DNA of 39,523 bases, taken from the NCBI RefSeq assembly GCF_000717185.1, contig NZ_JNYE01000074.1:1-39523 (forward strand), written 5' to 3'. Within the stretch, counting starts at the first letter, position 1. Each line of letters starts with the position of its first letter. The stretch is from Kitasatospora phosalacinea (GTDB lineage Bacteria > Actinomycetota > Actinomycetes > Streptomycetales > Streptomycetaceae). Made by a program: the position numbers and the translations under genes. The notes under the pieces were generated by a model. That model did not search any database. It worked only from the letters and a program-made list of their open reading frames with translations, and had not been told where the DNA came from. Below are positions 6,914-15,433 of this stretch, piece by piece.

Positions 6914-8530
6914 ATGGCGCAACCCACCACCTCGATCCTCTGCACCGACCTCGGCTTCGAATGGCCCGACGGCCGCCCCGTGCTGAGCGGTTTCCACCTC
7001 GCCGTCGGCCCCGGCCGCACCGGGCTGGTCGGCCTCAACGGCGCGGGCAAGTCCACGCTGCTGCGGCTGATCGCGGGCGAGCTCACCCCCGCCGCGGGCA
7101 GCGTCCGCGTCGCGGGCGAACTCGCCTACCTGCCGCAGGACCTGACGGTCGCCGCCGACCAGCGGGTCGACGAGACGCTCGGCATCCGGGCCCGGCGCGA
7201 GGCCCTGCACGCCATCGAGTCCGGAGACGTGGACGAACGCCACTTCACCACCGTCGGCGACGACTGGGACGTCGAGGAGCGCGCCCGCGCCACCCTCGAC
7301 CGCCTCGGCCTCACCGGGCTCGACCTCGACCGCACCACCGGCGAGCTCTCCGGCGGCCAGGCCGTCCTGCTGCACCTCGCCGCCCTGCTGCTGCGCCGCC
7401 CCGACGTGCTGCTGCTCGACGAACCCACCAACAACCTGGACGTCCGGGCCCGCGCCCGGCTGTACGACGCGGTGGCCGCCTTCCCCGGCGTGCTGCTGCT
7501 GGTCAGCCACGACCGCGAACTGCTGGAGCGGGTCGACCAGATCGCCGACCTACGGGACGGCGAAGTCACCTGGTACGGCGGCAACTTCAGCGCCTACCAG
7601 GAGGCCCTGGAGACCGAGCAGGAGGCCGCCGAACGCCTCGTCCGCAACGCCGAGGCCGACGTCAAGCGCCAGAGGCGGGATCTGGTCGAGGCCACCCAGC
7701 GGCTCGCCAAGTCCGCCGCCTACGGCAAGCAGCGCTCGGTGCGCCGCAACGACCCCAAGGCGCTGGCCGACAAGCTCCAGGGCAGGGGCGAGGAGACCGC
7801 GGGCCGCCTGCGCGGCATGCACACCGAACGCCTCAACGACGCCAAGGAGCGCCTCGCCACCGCCGAGGAGGCCGTCCGCGACGACGCCGAGATCCGGATC
7901 GACCTGCCCCGCACCGCCGTCCCCGCCGGGCGCACCGTCCTCACCCTGGAGGGCGTCCGCCTCGCCCACGGCGGCCGCGGCCGGATCGACCTCGACCTGC
8001 GCGGCCCCGAACGGATCGCCCTCACCGGCCGCAACGGCTCCGGCAAGACCACGCTGCTGCGCACCGTCGCCGGTGAGCTCGCCCCCGCCGAGGGCATGGT
8101 CACCACCCCGGTGCAACTGCGGTACCTCCCACAGCAGTTGGACGTCCTGGACGACGAGGAGACGGTCTTCCGGAACGTCAAGGCGCACGCCCCCGCCGCC
8201 ACCGACAACGAGATCCGCGCCCGGCTGGCCCGCTTCCTGTTCCGCGGCGCCCGCGCCGACCAGCCCGCCGGCACCCTCTCCGGCGGCGAACGCTTCCGGG
8301 CCACCCTCGCCGCCCTGCTACTGGCCGACCCGCCCCCGCAGCTCCTGCTGCTCGACGAACCCACCAACAACCTCGACCTCGCCAGCGTCCGCCAACTCAC
8401 CCAGGCCCTCGCCGGCTACCGCGGCACGCTGATCGTCGCCAGCCACGACCTCCCCTTCCTCCGGGAGATCGGCATCACCCGCTGGCTGGAGTGGGAAGGG
8501 GGCGAACTCCGCCCGACCGACCCGCGCTGA
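6914..8530 (+). CDS. ABC-F family ATPase, probable ribosome-protection type
   Basis: A 538-aa protein with two cassettes and no membrane domain. Cassette 1: GLNGAGKSTLL, LSGGQ, LLLLDEPTNNLDV. The linker is long, charged and coiled-coil-like (about residues 225-330). Cassette 2: GRNGSGKTTLL, LSGGERFRA, LLLLDEPTNNLDL. These are the marks of ABC-F translation factors, many of which displace ribosome-bound antibiotics in Streptomyces. ATG 6914 has an AGGAGG box 7-8 nt upstream. The nearly 400-bp divergent region before it carries a promoter and a short leader ORF, which favours an inducible resistance gene over a housekeeping one. It differs clearly from the ABC-F encoded on the other side of that region. 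Confidence 0.88.
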   Translation: MAQPTTSILCTDLGFEWPDGRPVLSGFHLAVGPGRTGLVGLNGAGKSTLLRLIAGELTPAAGSVRVAGELAYLPQDLTVAADQRVDETLGIRARREALHAIESGDVDERHFTTVGDDWDVEERARATLDRLGLTGLDLDRTTGELSGGQAVLLHLAALLLRRPDVLLLDEPTNNLDVRARARLYDAVAAFPGVLLLVSHDRELLERVDQIADLRDGEVTWYGGNFSAYQEALETEQEAAERLVRNAEADVKRQRRDLVEATQRLAKSAAYGKQRSVRRNDPKALADKLQGRGEETAGRLRGMHTERLNDAKERLATAEEAVRDDAEIRIDLPRTAVPAGRTVLTLEGVRLAHGGRGRIDLDLRGPERIALTGRNGSGKTTLLRTVAGELAPAEGMVTTPVQLRYLPQQLDVLDDEETVFRNVKAHAPAATDNEIRARLARFLFRGARADQPAGTLSGGERFRATLAALLLADPPPQLLLLDEPTNNLDLASVRQLTQALAGYRGTLIVASHDLPFLREIGITRWLEWEGGELRPTDPR

Positions 8531-8673
8531 CCGATCCCCGCCGCTGACCGCCCGCTGCCCGGCCCGCCCGTCCCGTTCCGGTGTCCGCACAGTGGGACGA
8601 GTGGGCCCGGGCGGGGGCCGGGAGGGCAGGATCGGGGGCGTCCTGTTGTCGTTGTCCCGCTGGAGTGTGCGTC

Positions 8674-9906
8674 GTGGCGCTGGTCGAGATCCCCGGTTCG
8701 AAGTCGGTGACGGCGCGGGCGCTGTTCCTGGCCGCCGCGGCGGACGGGGTGACCACGCTGGTGCGGCCGCTGGTGTCGGACGACACCGAGGGCTTCGCCG
8801 CGGGGCTGGGCGCGCTCGGGTACCGGGTGGAGCGCGGGGAGCGGGAGTGGCGGATCACCGGGCGCCCGCAGGGGCCCGGGGCCGACGGGGCGTCGGTGTT
8901 CTGCCGGGACGGCGCCACCACCGCGCGCTTCCTGCCGACGCTGGCCGCCGCCGGGCACGGCACCTTCCACTTCGACGCGTCCGAGCAGATGCGCCGCCGC
9001 CCGCTCGGCCCGCTCACCACCGCGCTGCGCGACCTCGGCGTCGACCTGGAGCACCACGGCGCCGAGGGCCACCACCCGCTGACCGTCCGCGCGGCGGGCG
9101 TCGAGGGCGGCGAGGTGACGCTCGACGCCGGGCTGTCCTCGCAGTACCTGACGGCGCTGCTGCTGCTCGGCCCGCTCACCCGCACCGGCCTGCGGATCCG
9201 CGTCACCGACCTGGTCTCCGCCCCGTACGTCGAGATCACCCTCGCGATGATGCGCAGCTTCGGCGTCGAGGTGGCCCGCGAGGGGAACGTGTTCGACGTC
9301 CCGCCCGGCGGCTACACCGCCGCCCGGTACCCGGTCGAGCCGGACGCCTCCACCGCCTCGTACTTCTTCGCCGCCGCCGCGCTGACCGGCCGCGAGGTGA
9401 CCGTCCCGGGCCTGGGCCGCGGCGCGCTCCAGGGCGACCTGAAGTTCGTCGAGGTGCTGGAGCGGCTCGGCGCGAAGGTCGAGGTCGGGGCGGACGCCAC
9501 CACCGTCACCGGCGGCACGCTCACCGGCGGCACCGTCAACATGCGCGACATCTCCGACACCATGCCGACGCTGGCCGCCATCGCCCCGTTCGCCTCCGGC
9601 CCGATCCGGATCGAGGACGTCTACAACACCCGGATCAAGGAGTGCGACCGGCTCGACGCCTGCGCGGAGAACCTGCGCCGCCAGGGCGTCGACGTCGCCA
9701 CCGGCCGGGACTGGATCGAGATCCGCCCCGGCACCCCGGAGCCCGTCGAGATCGAGACCCGCGGCGACCACCGGATCGTGATGTCCTTCGCCGTCGCCGG
9801 GCTGCGCACCCCCGGCACGACCTTCGACGACCCGGGCTGCGTCCGCAAGACCTTCCCCGGCTTCCACGACGCGTTCGCCGCCTGGGCGGCCCGGCCGGAG
9901 GGCTGA
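8674..9906 (+). CDS. aroA: 3-phosphoshikimate 1-carboxyvinyltransferase (EPSP synthase) paralogue
   Basis: A 410-aa enzyme that transfers enolpyruvyl from PEP to shikimate-3-phosphate. Substrate residues of the E. coli enzyme are kept: PGSKS-V-T-A-R near the start, QMRRRP (R124), LSSQYLT (S169-Q171), the catalytic Asp in DISDTMPT, TRIKECDRL (E341/R344), GDHRIVM (R386) and VRKTFPGF (K411). The PEP/glyphosate loop differs: E. coli NAGTAMRP reads DGATTARF here, so Gly96 is Ala81. GTG 8674 has a GGAG box 8 nt upstream and gives the family N-terminus. No other shikimate gene is near, so it may be a second copy beside the housekeeping enzyme (inference). Confidence 0.88.
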   Translation: MALVEIPGSKSVTARALFLAAAADGVTTLVRPLVSDDTEGFAAGLGALGYRVERGEREWRITGRPQGPGADGASVFCRDGATTARFLPTLAAAGHGTFHFDASEQMRRRPLGPLTTALRDLGVDLEHHGAEGHHPLTVRAAGVEGGEVTLDAGLSSQYLTALLLLGPLTRTGLRIRVTDLVSAPYVEITLAMMRSFGVEVAREGNVFDVPPGGYTAARYPVEPDASTASYFFAAAALTGREVTVPGLGRGALQGDLKFVEVLERLGAKVEVGADATTVTGGTLTGGTVNMRDISDTMPTLAAIAPFASGPIRIEDVYNTRIKECDRLDACAENLRRQGVDVATGRDWIEIRPGTPEPVEIETRGDHRIVMSFAVAGLRTPGTTFDDPGCVRKTFPGFHDAFAAWAARPEG

Positions 9907-9937
9907 GACCGCCAGGCGGCGAACGGGGAGGGCGGGG

Positions 9938-10792
9938 TCAGTCCTTCACCGCTCCGCCCAGGCCCGAGACCATGTGCCGCTGGACCAGCACGAAGAAGAC
10001 CAGCACCGGCACCGTCATCAAGGTCGACGCGGCCATGATGCCGCCCCAGTCGTTCTCGTCCGGCTTGAAGAACACCATCAGCGCGGCGGGCAGCGTCTGG
10101 TGGTCGGTGTCCAGGATCAGGGTCTTCGCGAACACGAAGTCGTTCCACGCCGTGATGAAGGAGAACACGCTGGTCGCCGCCAGGCCCGGGGCGACCAGCG
10201 GGAACAGGATCCGCCACAGGATGGTGAACCGGCTCGCCCCGTCGATCCGGGCCGCCTCCTCCAGCGACTCCGGCACCGCGGCCACGAACCCGCGCAGCAT
10301 CCACACCGCGAACGGCAGCGAGAACGCCAGGTTCACCAGCATCAGCGAGCCCAGCGACGACAGGCCGAAGCCCGGCGCGACGGTGCCGATGTCCCGGACC
10401 AGGAAGAACAGCGGGATGGTCAGCGCCTCCACCGGCACCATCTGCGCCACCAGGAACATGATCAGGATCGTGGTCCGGAACCGGAACCTGAACCGGGACA
10501 GCGCCACCGCCGCCAGGAACGCGATCGCGGCGGACACCACCACCACGACCACCGCCACCGCCATGCTGTTCAGGAAGTACCGCCCGAACCCGGACACCCC
10601 CAGGGCGCCCCGGAAGTTCTCCAGCGTCGGCGCGAACGTCCACGGCCGCGGGTGCGCCGAGGTGATCTCGCCCTTCGGCTTCAGCGCCGACAGCACCATC
10701 CAGTACAGCGGGAACACCGTCAGCAGGGCCAGCACCACGGCGGCGGTGTTCGCGCCCTGCCGCAGCACCCGGTTGTCGCGCTTGCTGATCAC
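9938..10792 (-). CDS. Carbohydrate ABC transporter permease (MalG-like)
   Basis: A 284-aa inner-membrane permease with about six hydrophobic segments. The cytoplasmic coupling loop is seen as EEAARIDGASRFTILWRI. Sequences near the start (LALLTVFPLYWMVLSALK) and end (MAASTLMTVPVLVFFVLVQR) are typical of MalG-type sugar permeases. GTG 10792 overlaps the stop of the upstream permease in a GTGA junction, which indicates translational coupling. It is the last gene of the three-gene transporter operon. No ATPase gene is present, so a shared MsiK-type ATPase elsewhere is likely. It converges on aroA. Confidence 0.88.
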   Translation of the reverse strand: MISKRDNRVLRQGANTAAVVLALLTVFPLYWMVLSALKPKGEITSAHPRPWTFAPTLENFRGALGVSGFGRYFLNSMAVAVVVVVVSAAIAFLAAVALSRFRFRFRTTILIMFLVAQMVPVEALTIPLFFLVRDIGTVAPGFGLSSLGSLMLVNLAFSLPFAVWMLRGFVAAVPESLEEAARIDGASRFTILWRILFPLVAPGLAATSVFSFITAWNDFVFAKTLILDTDHQTLPAALMVFFKPDENDWGGIMAASTLMTVPVLVFFVLVQRHMVSGLGGAVKD

Positions 10793-11763
10793 AGTTCCTC
10801 CCCGGAGCGGCGCAGGCTGCGGACGTAGACGGCGGTGACGGCCAGCAGGATCAGCGTCATCAGGACGCCGATCGCCGCGCCGAGGCTGTAGTTCTCGGCG
10901 ACGAAGGCCTTCTGGTAGGCGTAGACGTTGAGGACCAGGTTCTGGCCGGCGATGCCGCCGCCCCCGGTCATCACGTAGATCTGGGTGAACACCTTGAAGT
11001 CCCAGATGATCGACTGGATCACCACGATCACCAGCAGCGGCCGCAGCATCGGCAGCATGATCCTCCGGAACACCGTGACCGTCCCGGCGCCGTCCAGCCG
11101 GGCGGCCTCCAGCACGGAGTCCGGGATCGCCTGGATGCCCGCGTACAGGGTGATCATCACGAACGGGAAGCTGTGCCAGACCACGACCACGGCGACCATC
11201 GCGAACGCCGACCACTTGTCGTACATCCAGTTGTGGCCCTGGGTGCCGAGGACTTCGTTGACCAGGCCGGTGTTGGTGTCCAGCAGGAACATCCACACCG
11301 TGGAGCCGGTCATCGCGGGCGCCGCCCAGGCGCCCAGCGCGCCGAACATCAGCATCAGCCGCGGCCACCTGCCGACCCGGGTCAGCAGCACCGCGCAGGT
11401 CGCGCCGACCGCCAGGGTGGTCAGCACGCAGAACGCGGCGAACGCCAGGGTCTGGCCGAGCACCGACCAGAACTGCCCGTCGCCCAGCACGTCGGTGTAG
11501 TTCGACAGCCCGACGAACTCGGTCGGCACCCCGCCGGACGCCTGCGGCTGCCCGAACTCGAGCACCGACAGCAGGCCCAGCTGGTACAGCGGGTACCCGA
11601 ACAGCGGGATCAGCACCAGTGCGGCGGGCAGCAGCAGCCACAGCGGGACGGGGATCCGGGCCAGCGGCCCGGAGCGGCGGCGGCCCGGTGCGGGGGCGCC
11701 GCCCGCCGGGCGGGCCGGGGAGTCCCCCCGGTCCGCCGGGGCGGTGACGGTCGTGGCAGGCAT
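10789..11763 (-). CDS. Carbohydrate ABC transporter permease (MalF-like)
   Basis: A 324-aa permease. A disordered, proline-rich cytosolic N-terminus (about 40 residues) precedes about six membrane segments. The coupling loop reads EAARLDGAGTVTVFRRIMLP. It pairs with the MalG-like permease to form the membrane channel. ATG 11763 has GGAAG 8 nt upstream; a TTG two codons earlier is less likely. It lies 31 bp downstream of the binding-protein gene. The sugar cannot be deduced. Confidence 0.88.
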   Translation of the reverse strand: MPATTVTAPADRGDSPARPAGGAPAPGRRRSGPLARIPVPLWLLLPAALVLIPLFGYPLYQLGLLSVLEFGQPQASGGVPTEFVGLSNYTDVLGDGQFWSVLGQTLAFAAFCVLTTLAVGATCAVLLTRVGRWPRLMLMFGALGAWAAPAMTGSTVWMFLLDTNTGLVNEVLGTQGHNWMYDKWSAFAMVAVVVVWHSFPFVMITLYAGIQAIPDSVLEAARLDGAGTVTVFRRIMLPMLRPLLVIVVIQSIIWDFKVFTQIYVMTGGGGIAGQNLVLNVYAYQKAFVAENYSLGAAIGVLMTLILLAVTAVYVRSLRRSGEEL

Positions 11764-11794
11764 CGACAACTTCCGCTTCTCTACGGGCCGGTGG

Positions 11795-13093
11795 CTACTT
11801 GCCGCTGAACGAGGAGTTCATCGCGGCCGCGGCCTCCTTCGTGGCACCCGCCACGTCGGACTTGCCGGTGATGACCTTCTGCAGCATCGTCGGCACCACG
11901 TTCTGGGCGTCGATCTTGGCCCAGGCCGCGTCCTTCGGGACGAACTTGGTGCCCGCCGCGATGGTGTCGGTGAACGGCTTCAGCCACGGCTGCTTCTGCA
12001 CCACCTCGGCGCGCGCGGTGGACAGCGTCGGCAGGTTGCCCATCGCGTCGAACAGCGCCAACTGGTTCTTCTCGGACGCCAGTTCCTTCATGAAGTCGAC
12101 CGCCAGGCTGCGGTGCCGGGTCGACTTCATCACGCCCAGGTCGTTGCCGCCGGAGAACGCCGGGGCGATCTTCCCGGCCGCGGTGCCCGGCAGCGGCACG
12201 ATCGCGTACTTGCCCTTCGCCGCGCCCGCCTCCACCGCGCTGCGCGAGGAGTTCGGCAGGATCGCCATGCCGGCCTTGCCCGCCGCGAACGCCTCCACGG
12301 TCTTGCCGCCGGTCAGGTCGACGCACTGCTGCGCCGGGCAGATCGCGTCCGTGAACAGGTCGGTGTACTGCTTGACGCCCGCCTGCGACTGCGCCGAGTC
12401 GATCGCCGAGGTGTACGCCGCGCCGCTCGGCGTCGCCAGGTCGCCGCCGTTGGCCCACACGAACGGCAGCGCGCCGAAGGTGTACTTGCCGCCGACCGCG
12501 ATGCCCAGCATGTCGCCGTGCGCGGCCCGGACCTTCTCCGCCGCCGACTTCAGCTCCTCGTACGTGGTCGGCGCCTGCAGGCCCAGCTCGGCGAACACGT
12601 CGGTGCGGTAGTACAGCGCCCGCACGCCCAGCCACCACGGCAGACCGTACGCCTTGCCGTCCACCACCGCGGTGTCCTTCAGGTCCTGCGGCAGGTCCTT
12701 GCCCTCCTCCCAGCCCGCCAGGTCGGAGGTGATGTCGGCCAGGCCGCCCGAGGCGGTGTAGCCGAACAGGTCGGTGTTGCCGAACTCCACCACGTCCGGC
12801 GCCGAGGACGGGTCGTTGAACGCGCCCTTCATCTTCTCGGCGCGCGGACCGGCGTCGGTCGGGATGTACGACACCTCGACCTCGACGCCCGCGTGCTTCG
12901 CCTTGAAGTCGGCGACGGCCTGCGCCACCACCTGCTCCTTCGGCGCCCGGTTCGCCTCGTCGTACAGCCACACCTTCACGGTGCCGGTCTGCTTGTCCTC
13001 GGACGTCGCGGTCTTCGCGGTGCCCGGCGCACAGGCCGTGGCCACGGTGCCGGCCAGCACGGCAAGGGCGGCACCACGGGCCAGCTTCTTCAT
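11795..13093 (-). CDS. Sugar ABC transporter substrate-binding lipoprotein
   Basis: A 432-aa extracellular binding protein. MKKLARG, a hydrophobic stretch and lipobox ATAC give a lipoprotein signal with Cys21 as the lipidated residue. The mature protein has the family-1 pattern: GTVKVWLYDEANR, an acidic VVEFGNTDLFGY region and GLPWWLGVRALYYRTDVF in the interdomain cleft. Trp and Tyr residues there suit a sugar ligand. ATG 13093 fits a GAGGAG box 12 nt upstream; an ATG at 13105 touches that box and is less likely. It is the first gene of the transporter operon, divergent from the IclR gene. Confidence 0.88.
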   Translation of the reverse strand: MKKLARGAALAVLAGTVATACAPGTAKTATSEDKQTGTVKVWLYDEANRAPKEQVVAQAVADFKAKHAGVEVEVSYIPTDAGPRAEKMKGAFNDPSSAPDVVEFGNTDLFGYTASGGLADITSDLAGWEEGKDLPQDLKDTAVVDGKAYGLPWWLGVRALYYRTDVFAELGLQAPTTYEELKSAAEKVRAAHGDMLGIAVGGKYTFGALPFVWANGGDLATPSGAAYTSAIDSAQSQAGVKQYTDLFTDAICPAQQCVDLTGGKTVEAFAAGKAGMAILPNSSRSAVEAGAAKGKYAIVPLPGTAAGKIAPAFSGGNDLGVMKSTRHRSLAVDFMKELASEKNQLALFDAMGNLPTLSTARAEVVQKQPWLKPFTDTIAAGTKFVPKDAAWAKIDAQNVVPTMLQKVITGKSDVAGATKEAAAAMNSSFSGK

Positions 13094-13181
13094 GCTCAAC
13101 GTCATCTCCTCGCCGCAGCGGGACGCACCTGCGCGCCCCGGGACGAACCGGGACATGCAGTGGGGGATCGGTGTGAGCGGG

Positions 13182-13211
13182 ACGTTAGAAACTCACCGGG
13201 CACGGCGACAA
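13182..13211 (-). promoter_or_regulatory. Candidate promoter of the sugar transporter operon
   Basis: On the minus strand TTGTCG (13206-13211), an 18-nt spacer and TAACGT (13182-13187) form a plausible promoter about 90 nt before the binding-protein start. The IclR-like palindrome lies about 16 bp upstream of this -35. Confidence 0.45.
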
Positions 13212-13226
13212 GAGCAGACCCGGAAA

Positions 13227-13243
13227 GTTCTGCACTGCAAAAC
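13227..13243. promoter_or_regulatory. Palindrome, candidate IclR operator
   Basis: GTTCTGCA-C-TGCAAAAC is a 17-bp inverted repeat with 7 of 8 arm positions matching. It lies between the divergent transporter and IclR genes, centred about 60 bp upstream of the likely transporter start point. Binding by the adjacent IclR protein is inferred from position and symmetry. Confidence 0.5.
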
Positions 13244-13295
13244 GATGTGCTGCGGATCTGGCACGGCGCCCCGCCGCGCCGTAGCGTCACACCCC

Positions 13296-14108
13296 ATGAC
13301 CAGCACCGCCGCCGAGAGCCGACCCGCCGAGGGCCGACCGGAACGCAACCAGTCCGCGTCGCTGCGCCGCGCCCTCGCCGTGCTCGAACACGTCCGGGAC
13401 CGCGCGGCGGCCGGCACCGACCTCAGCCTCACCGCGCTCGCCGACGGCCTGGAGATGTCCAAGTCCACCGTGCTGCGGCTGGCCGCCCCGCTGGTCGACG
13501 CCCAGCTCCTCGCCCGCGACCGCGACACCGGCCACTTCCGGCTCGGCCCCGGCGCCCTCCAGCTCGGCCAGGCCTACCTCGCCACCCTCGACCTGCGCAC
13601 CGCCGCCTCCGAGGAGGCCCACCAGCTGATGCGCGAGGTCGGCGGCACCGTGCACCTGTGCGTCCCCGACGCCCCGTACGTCGTCTACGTCGACAAGGTC
13701 GAGAACGAGACCGCCGTCCGGATGGCCTCCCGGATCGGCAGCCGCGCCCCCATGTACTGCACCGCCGTCGGCAAGGCCATGCTCGCCTGGCTCCCCGACG
13801 AGGCCTTCGCCACCGTCGTCGCCGACGGCCTCCCCGCCGTCACCACCCGCACCCTCACCTCCGCCGCCGCCCTGCGCACCGACCTCACTCGCATCCGCAC
13901 CCGCGGCTACGCCGTCGACGACCGCGAGAACGAACCCGAGGTCCGCTGCATCGCCGCCCCCGTCTTCGACCACAACAACACCGTCATCGGCGCCATCTCC
14001 ACCTCCGCCCTCACCTCCCGCATCACCGCCGCCCGCGCCCGCGAACTCGGCCCCGTCGTCGCGGCCACCGCCGCCCGCGTCTCCCGCCGGATGGGCTCCA
14101 CCCGCTGA
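13296..14108 (+). CDS. IclR family transcriptional regulator
   Basis: A 270-aa regulator. The N-terminal winged helix reads LSLTALADGLEMSKSTVLRLAAPLV (from about residue 45), and the C-terminal effector domain has the IclR pattern MYCTAVGKAMLAWLPDE, TRIRTRGYAVDDRENEPEVRCIAAPVF and a GAIS strand. It probably controls the divergent sugar transporter in response to the sugar or a catabolite. ATG 13296 is preceded at 9 nt by TAGCGT, which could be a -10 for a leaderless message. It converges on the next gene with a 15-bp gap. Confidence 0.87.
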   Translation: MTSTAAESRPAEGRPERNQSASLRRALAVLEHVRDRAAAGTDLSLTALADGLEMSKSTVLRLAAPLVDAQLLARDRDTGHFRLGPGALQLGQAYLATLDLRTAASEEAHQLMREVGGTVHLCVPDAPYVVYVDKVENETAVRMASRIGSRAPMYCTAVGKAMLAWLPDEAFATVVADGLPAVTTRTLTSAAALRTDLTRIRTRGYAVDDRENEPEVRCIAAPVFDHNNTVIGAISTSALTSRITAARARELGPVVAATAARVSRRMGSTR

Positions 14109-14123
14109 GGCCGCGGCGGCGGG

Positions 14124-14573
14124 CTACTGCTTCGGAACCAGCCGGGCGAAGGCGTCGGGCAGGTCCTCCAGGGCGGCCCGGCGTTCAGCGATCTCGGTGA
14201 GGCAGCGCAGCAGCCGGTCGGCGTCGAGGTCGGGGAGGCGGATTTCGTACATGCGGAAGAGGAGGGTCCGGCAGTGGGCGAGACCCTCCCGGAACAGGGC
14301 GTGCAGGTCTTCGGGGGCGAACAGGCGGATGTCCGTTTCCACCTCCTGCAGCAGGGCGAACTGTCGGCGGACCTGGTCGCAGGTCTCCCGGACGGCATCG
14401 GAGTCGCGGAGGACCGCGAGGCTGATGCCGGGCTGCTTGCCGAGGCACTCGAACGCCAGGAACGCCTGCCGGTAGGCGGACGCCATGGGCGAGGAGGTGA
14501 TGGTGATGCTGTTGACGGTTCCAGCCTGGACGACGCCGCCGAACGTCCCGCCGCTGATGCTGTTCTCCGTCAT
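14124..14573 (-). CDS. Small protein with N-terminal SGG/VVQAG motif
   Basis: A 149-aa protein whose first 25 residues contain NSISGGTFGGVVQAG followed by VNSITI. This Ser-Gly-Gly/Val-Val-Gln-Ala motif is a recurrent tag at the N-terminus of many actinobacterial signalling and conflict-type proteins (NB-ARC/TPR and effector-associated proteins), where its role is not known. The rest is a predicted all-helical domain rich in Leu, Arg, Glu and Asp, with no catalytic motif visible. ATG 14573 places the motif at the start as in relatives and has a GGTGGG box close by. No ATPase or protease partner is adjacent. Confidence 0.65.
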   Translation of the reverse strand: MTENSISGGTFGGVVQAGTVNSITITSSPMASAYRQAFLAFECLGKQPGISLAVLRDSDAVRETCDQVRRQFALLQEVETDIRLFAPEDLHALFREGLAHCRTLLFRMYEIRLPDLDADRLLRCLTEIAERRAALEDLPDAFARLVPKQ

Positions 14574-14637
14574 GAATCCCACCCTCGTCCGGTCCGGAGA
14601 GCCATGATGGTCCGTCAGGGAGCGGGCGGGCAAACGG

Positions 14638-15309
14638 TCAGGCCCCGGCGGTTTCGGTGGTCTCGGTGGTCTCGGTCGCCGGGGTGCGGCGGAGCCTGGT
14701 GCCGAGGCGGTCGAGGCCGATGACCAGGGCGCCGAGGGCGGCGAACTCGGCGACGAGCTGGACCATCTGGAGGGCGACCCAGGCGTAGCCGTTCTCGGTG
14801 GGGTCGAGGAAGAAGTAGGGGTAGCGGACGGGGAAGTCGGGGAAGAGGATCGCGCGGGTCTCGGTGAGGACGGCGTAGCCGAGGGGGTAGGCGAGCCAGA
14901 GCGGGAGGTCGCGCCAGCGGGAGGCGTTGCGGGGGGAGCACAGCAGCCACTCGACGAGGACCAGCAGCGGGGTGGTGTAGTGCAGGAAGAAGCTGGACCA
15001 GTGCTGGAGGCGCTCGGGGCCGGAGAACAGGCCGGGGAGCGGGTTCTCGCCGTGGTTGAGCAGGACGTGCGCGACGATGCCGGTGATGGTGATGTACAGG
15101 ACGGCGGCGCCGCGCAGTCGGGGGGCCGGGGCGTCGGCGGTGTCGCGCCTGGCCGTCCAGTAGATCGCGGCGAGGAAGTAGCCGAGCACGATCACGTTGC
15201 TCTGGATGGTGAAGTACACCAGTGAGCTGTTGCTGAGGAAGATCCCCAGGAACGCGGACAGGACGATGGCGGAGCGCCACCAGGTGGCGGGGCGGGCCCA
15301 GACGGTCAT
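14638..15309 (-). CDS. Pr6Pr family membrane protein
   Basis: A 223-aa integral membrane protein with about six hydrophobic segments. The signature VYFTIQSNVIVLGYFL near residue 32, HVLLNHGENP, WSSFFLHYTTPLLVLVEWLL and AYPLGYAVLTETRA match the Pr6Pr family, whose function is unknown. The C-terminus ends in a short Glu-Thr repeat (ATETTETTETAGA) encoded by a near-perfect 9-bp DNA repeat. The start at 15309 gives the expected N-terminal helix. Confidence 0.75.
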   Translation of the reverse strand: MTVWARPATWWRSAIVLSAFLGIFLSNSSLVYFTIQSNVIVLGYFLAAIYWTARRDTADAPAPRLRGAAVLYITITGIVAHVLLNHGENPLPGLFSGPERLQHWSSFFLHYTTPLLVLVEWLLCSPRNASRWRDLPLWLAYPLGYAVLTETRAILFPDFPVRYPYFFLDPTENGYAWVALQMVQLVAEFAALGALVIGLDRLGTRLRRTPATETTETTETAGA

Positions 15310-15433
15310 GCGGTCACCGGACGTTCGTTTCGGCGGTGCCCCCCGTGGGCACGACAGATCGCCGCACTCTACCCGCCGGTTCGGCGGTCGGAAAAGATCA
15401 CCGGTCCGGGGTGGTGCCCGCCCGTCCGCGGGC

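Noticed and set aside
4393..7086. An 897-codon minus-strand frame extending the first ABC-F gene upstream
   Set aside because: The part before 6039 is Arg/Pro/Gly-rich artefact and overlaps the DUF4240 gene and the ABC-F leader. The family start MTATLVVKDL is at 6039.
8674..13093. A secondary-metabolite cluster formed by aroA, ABC-F and the transporter
   Set aside because: No PKS, NRPS, tailoring or pathway regulator genes. The genes lie on different strands and have unrelated roles.
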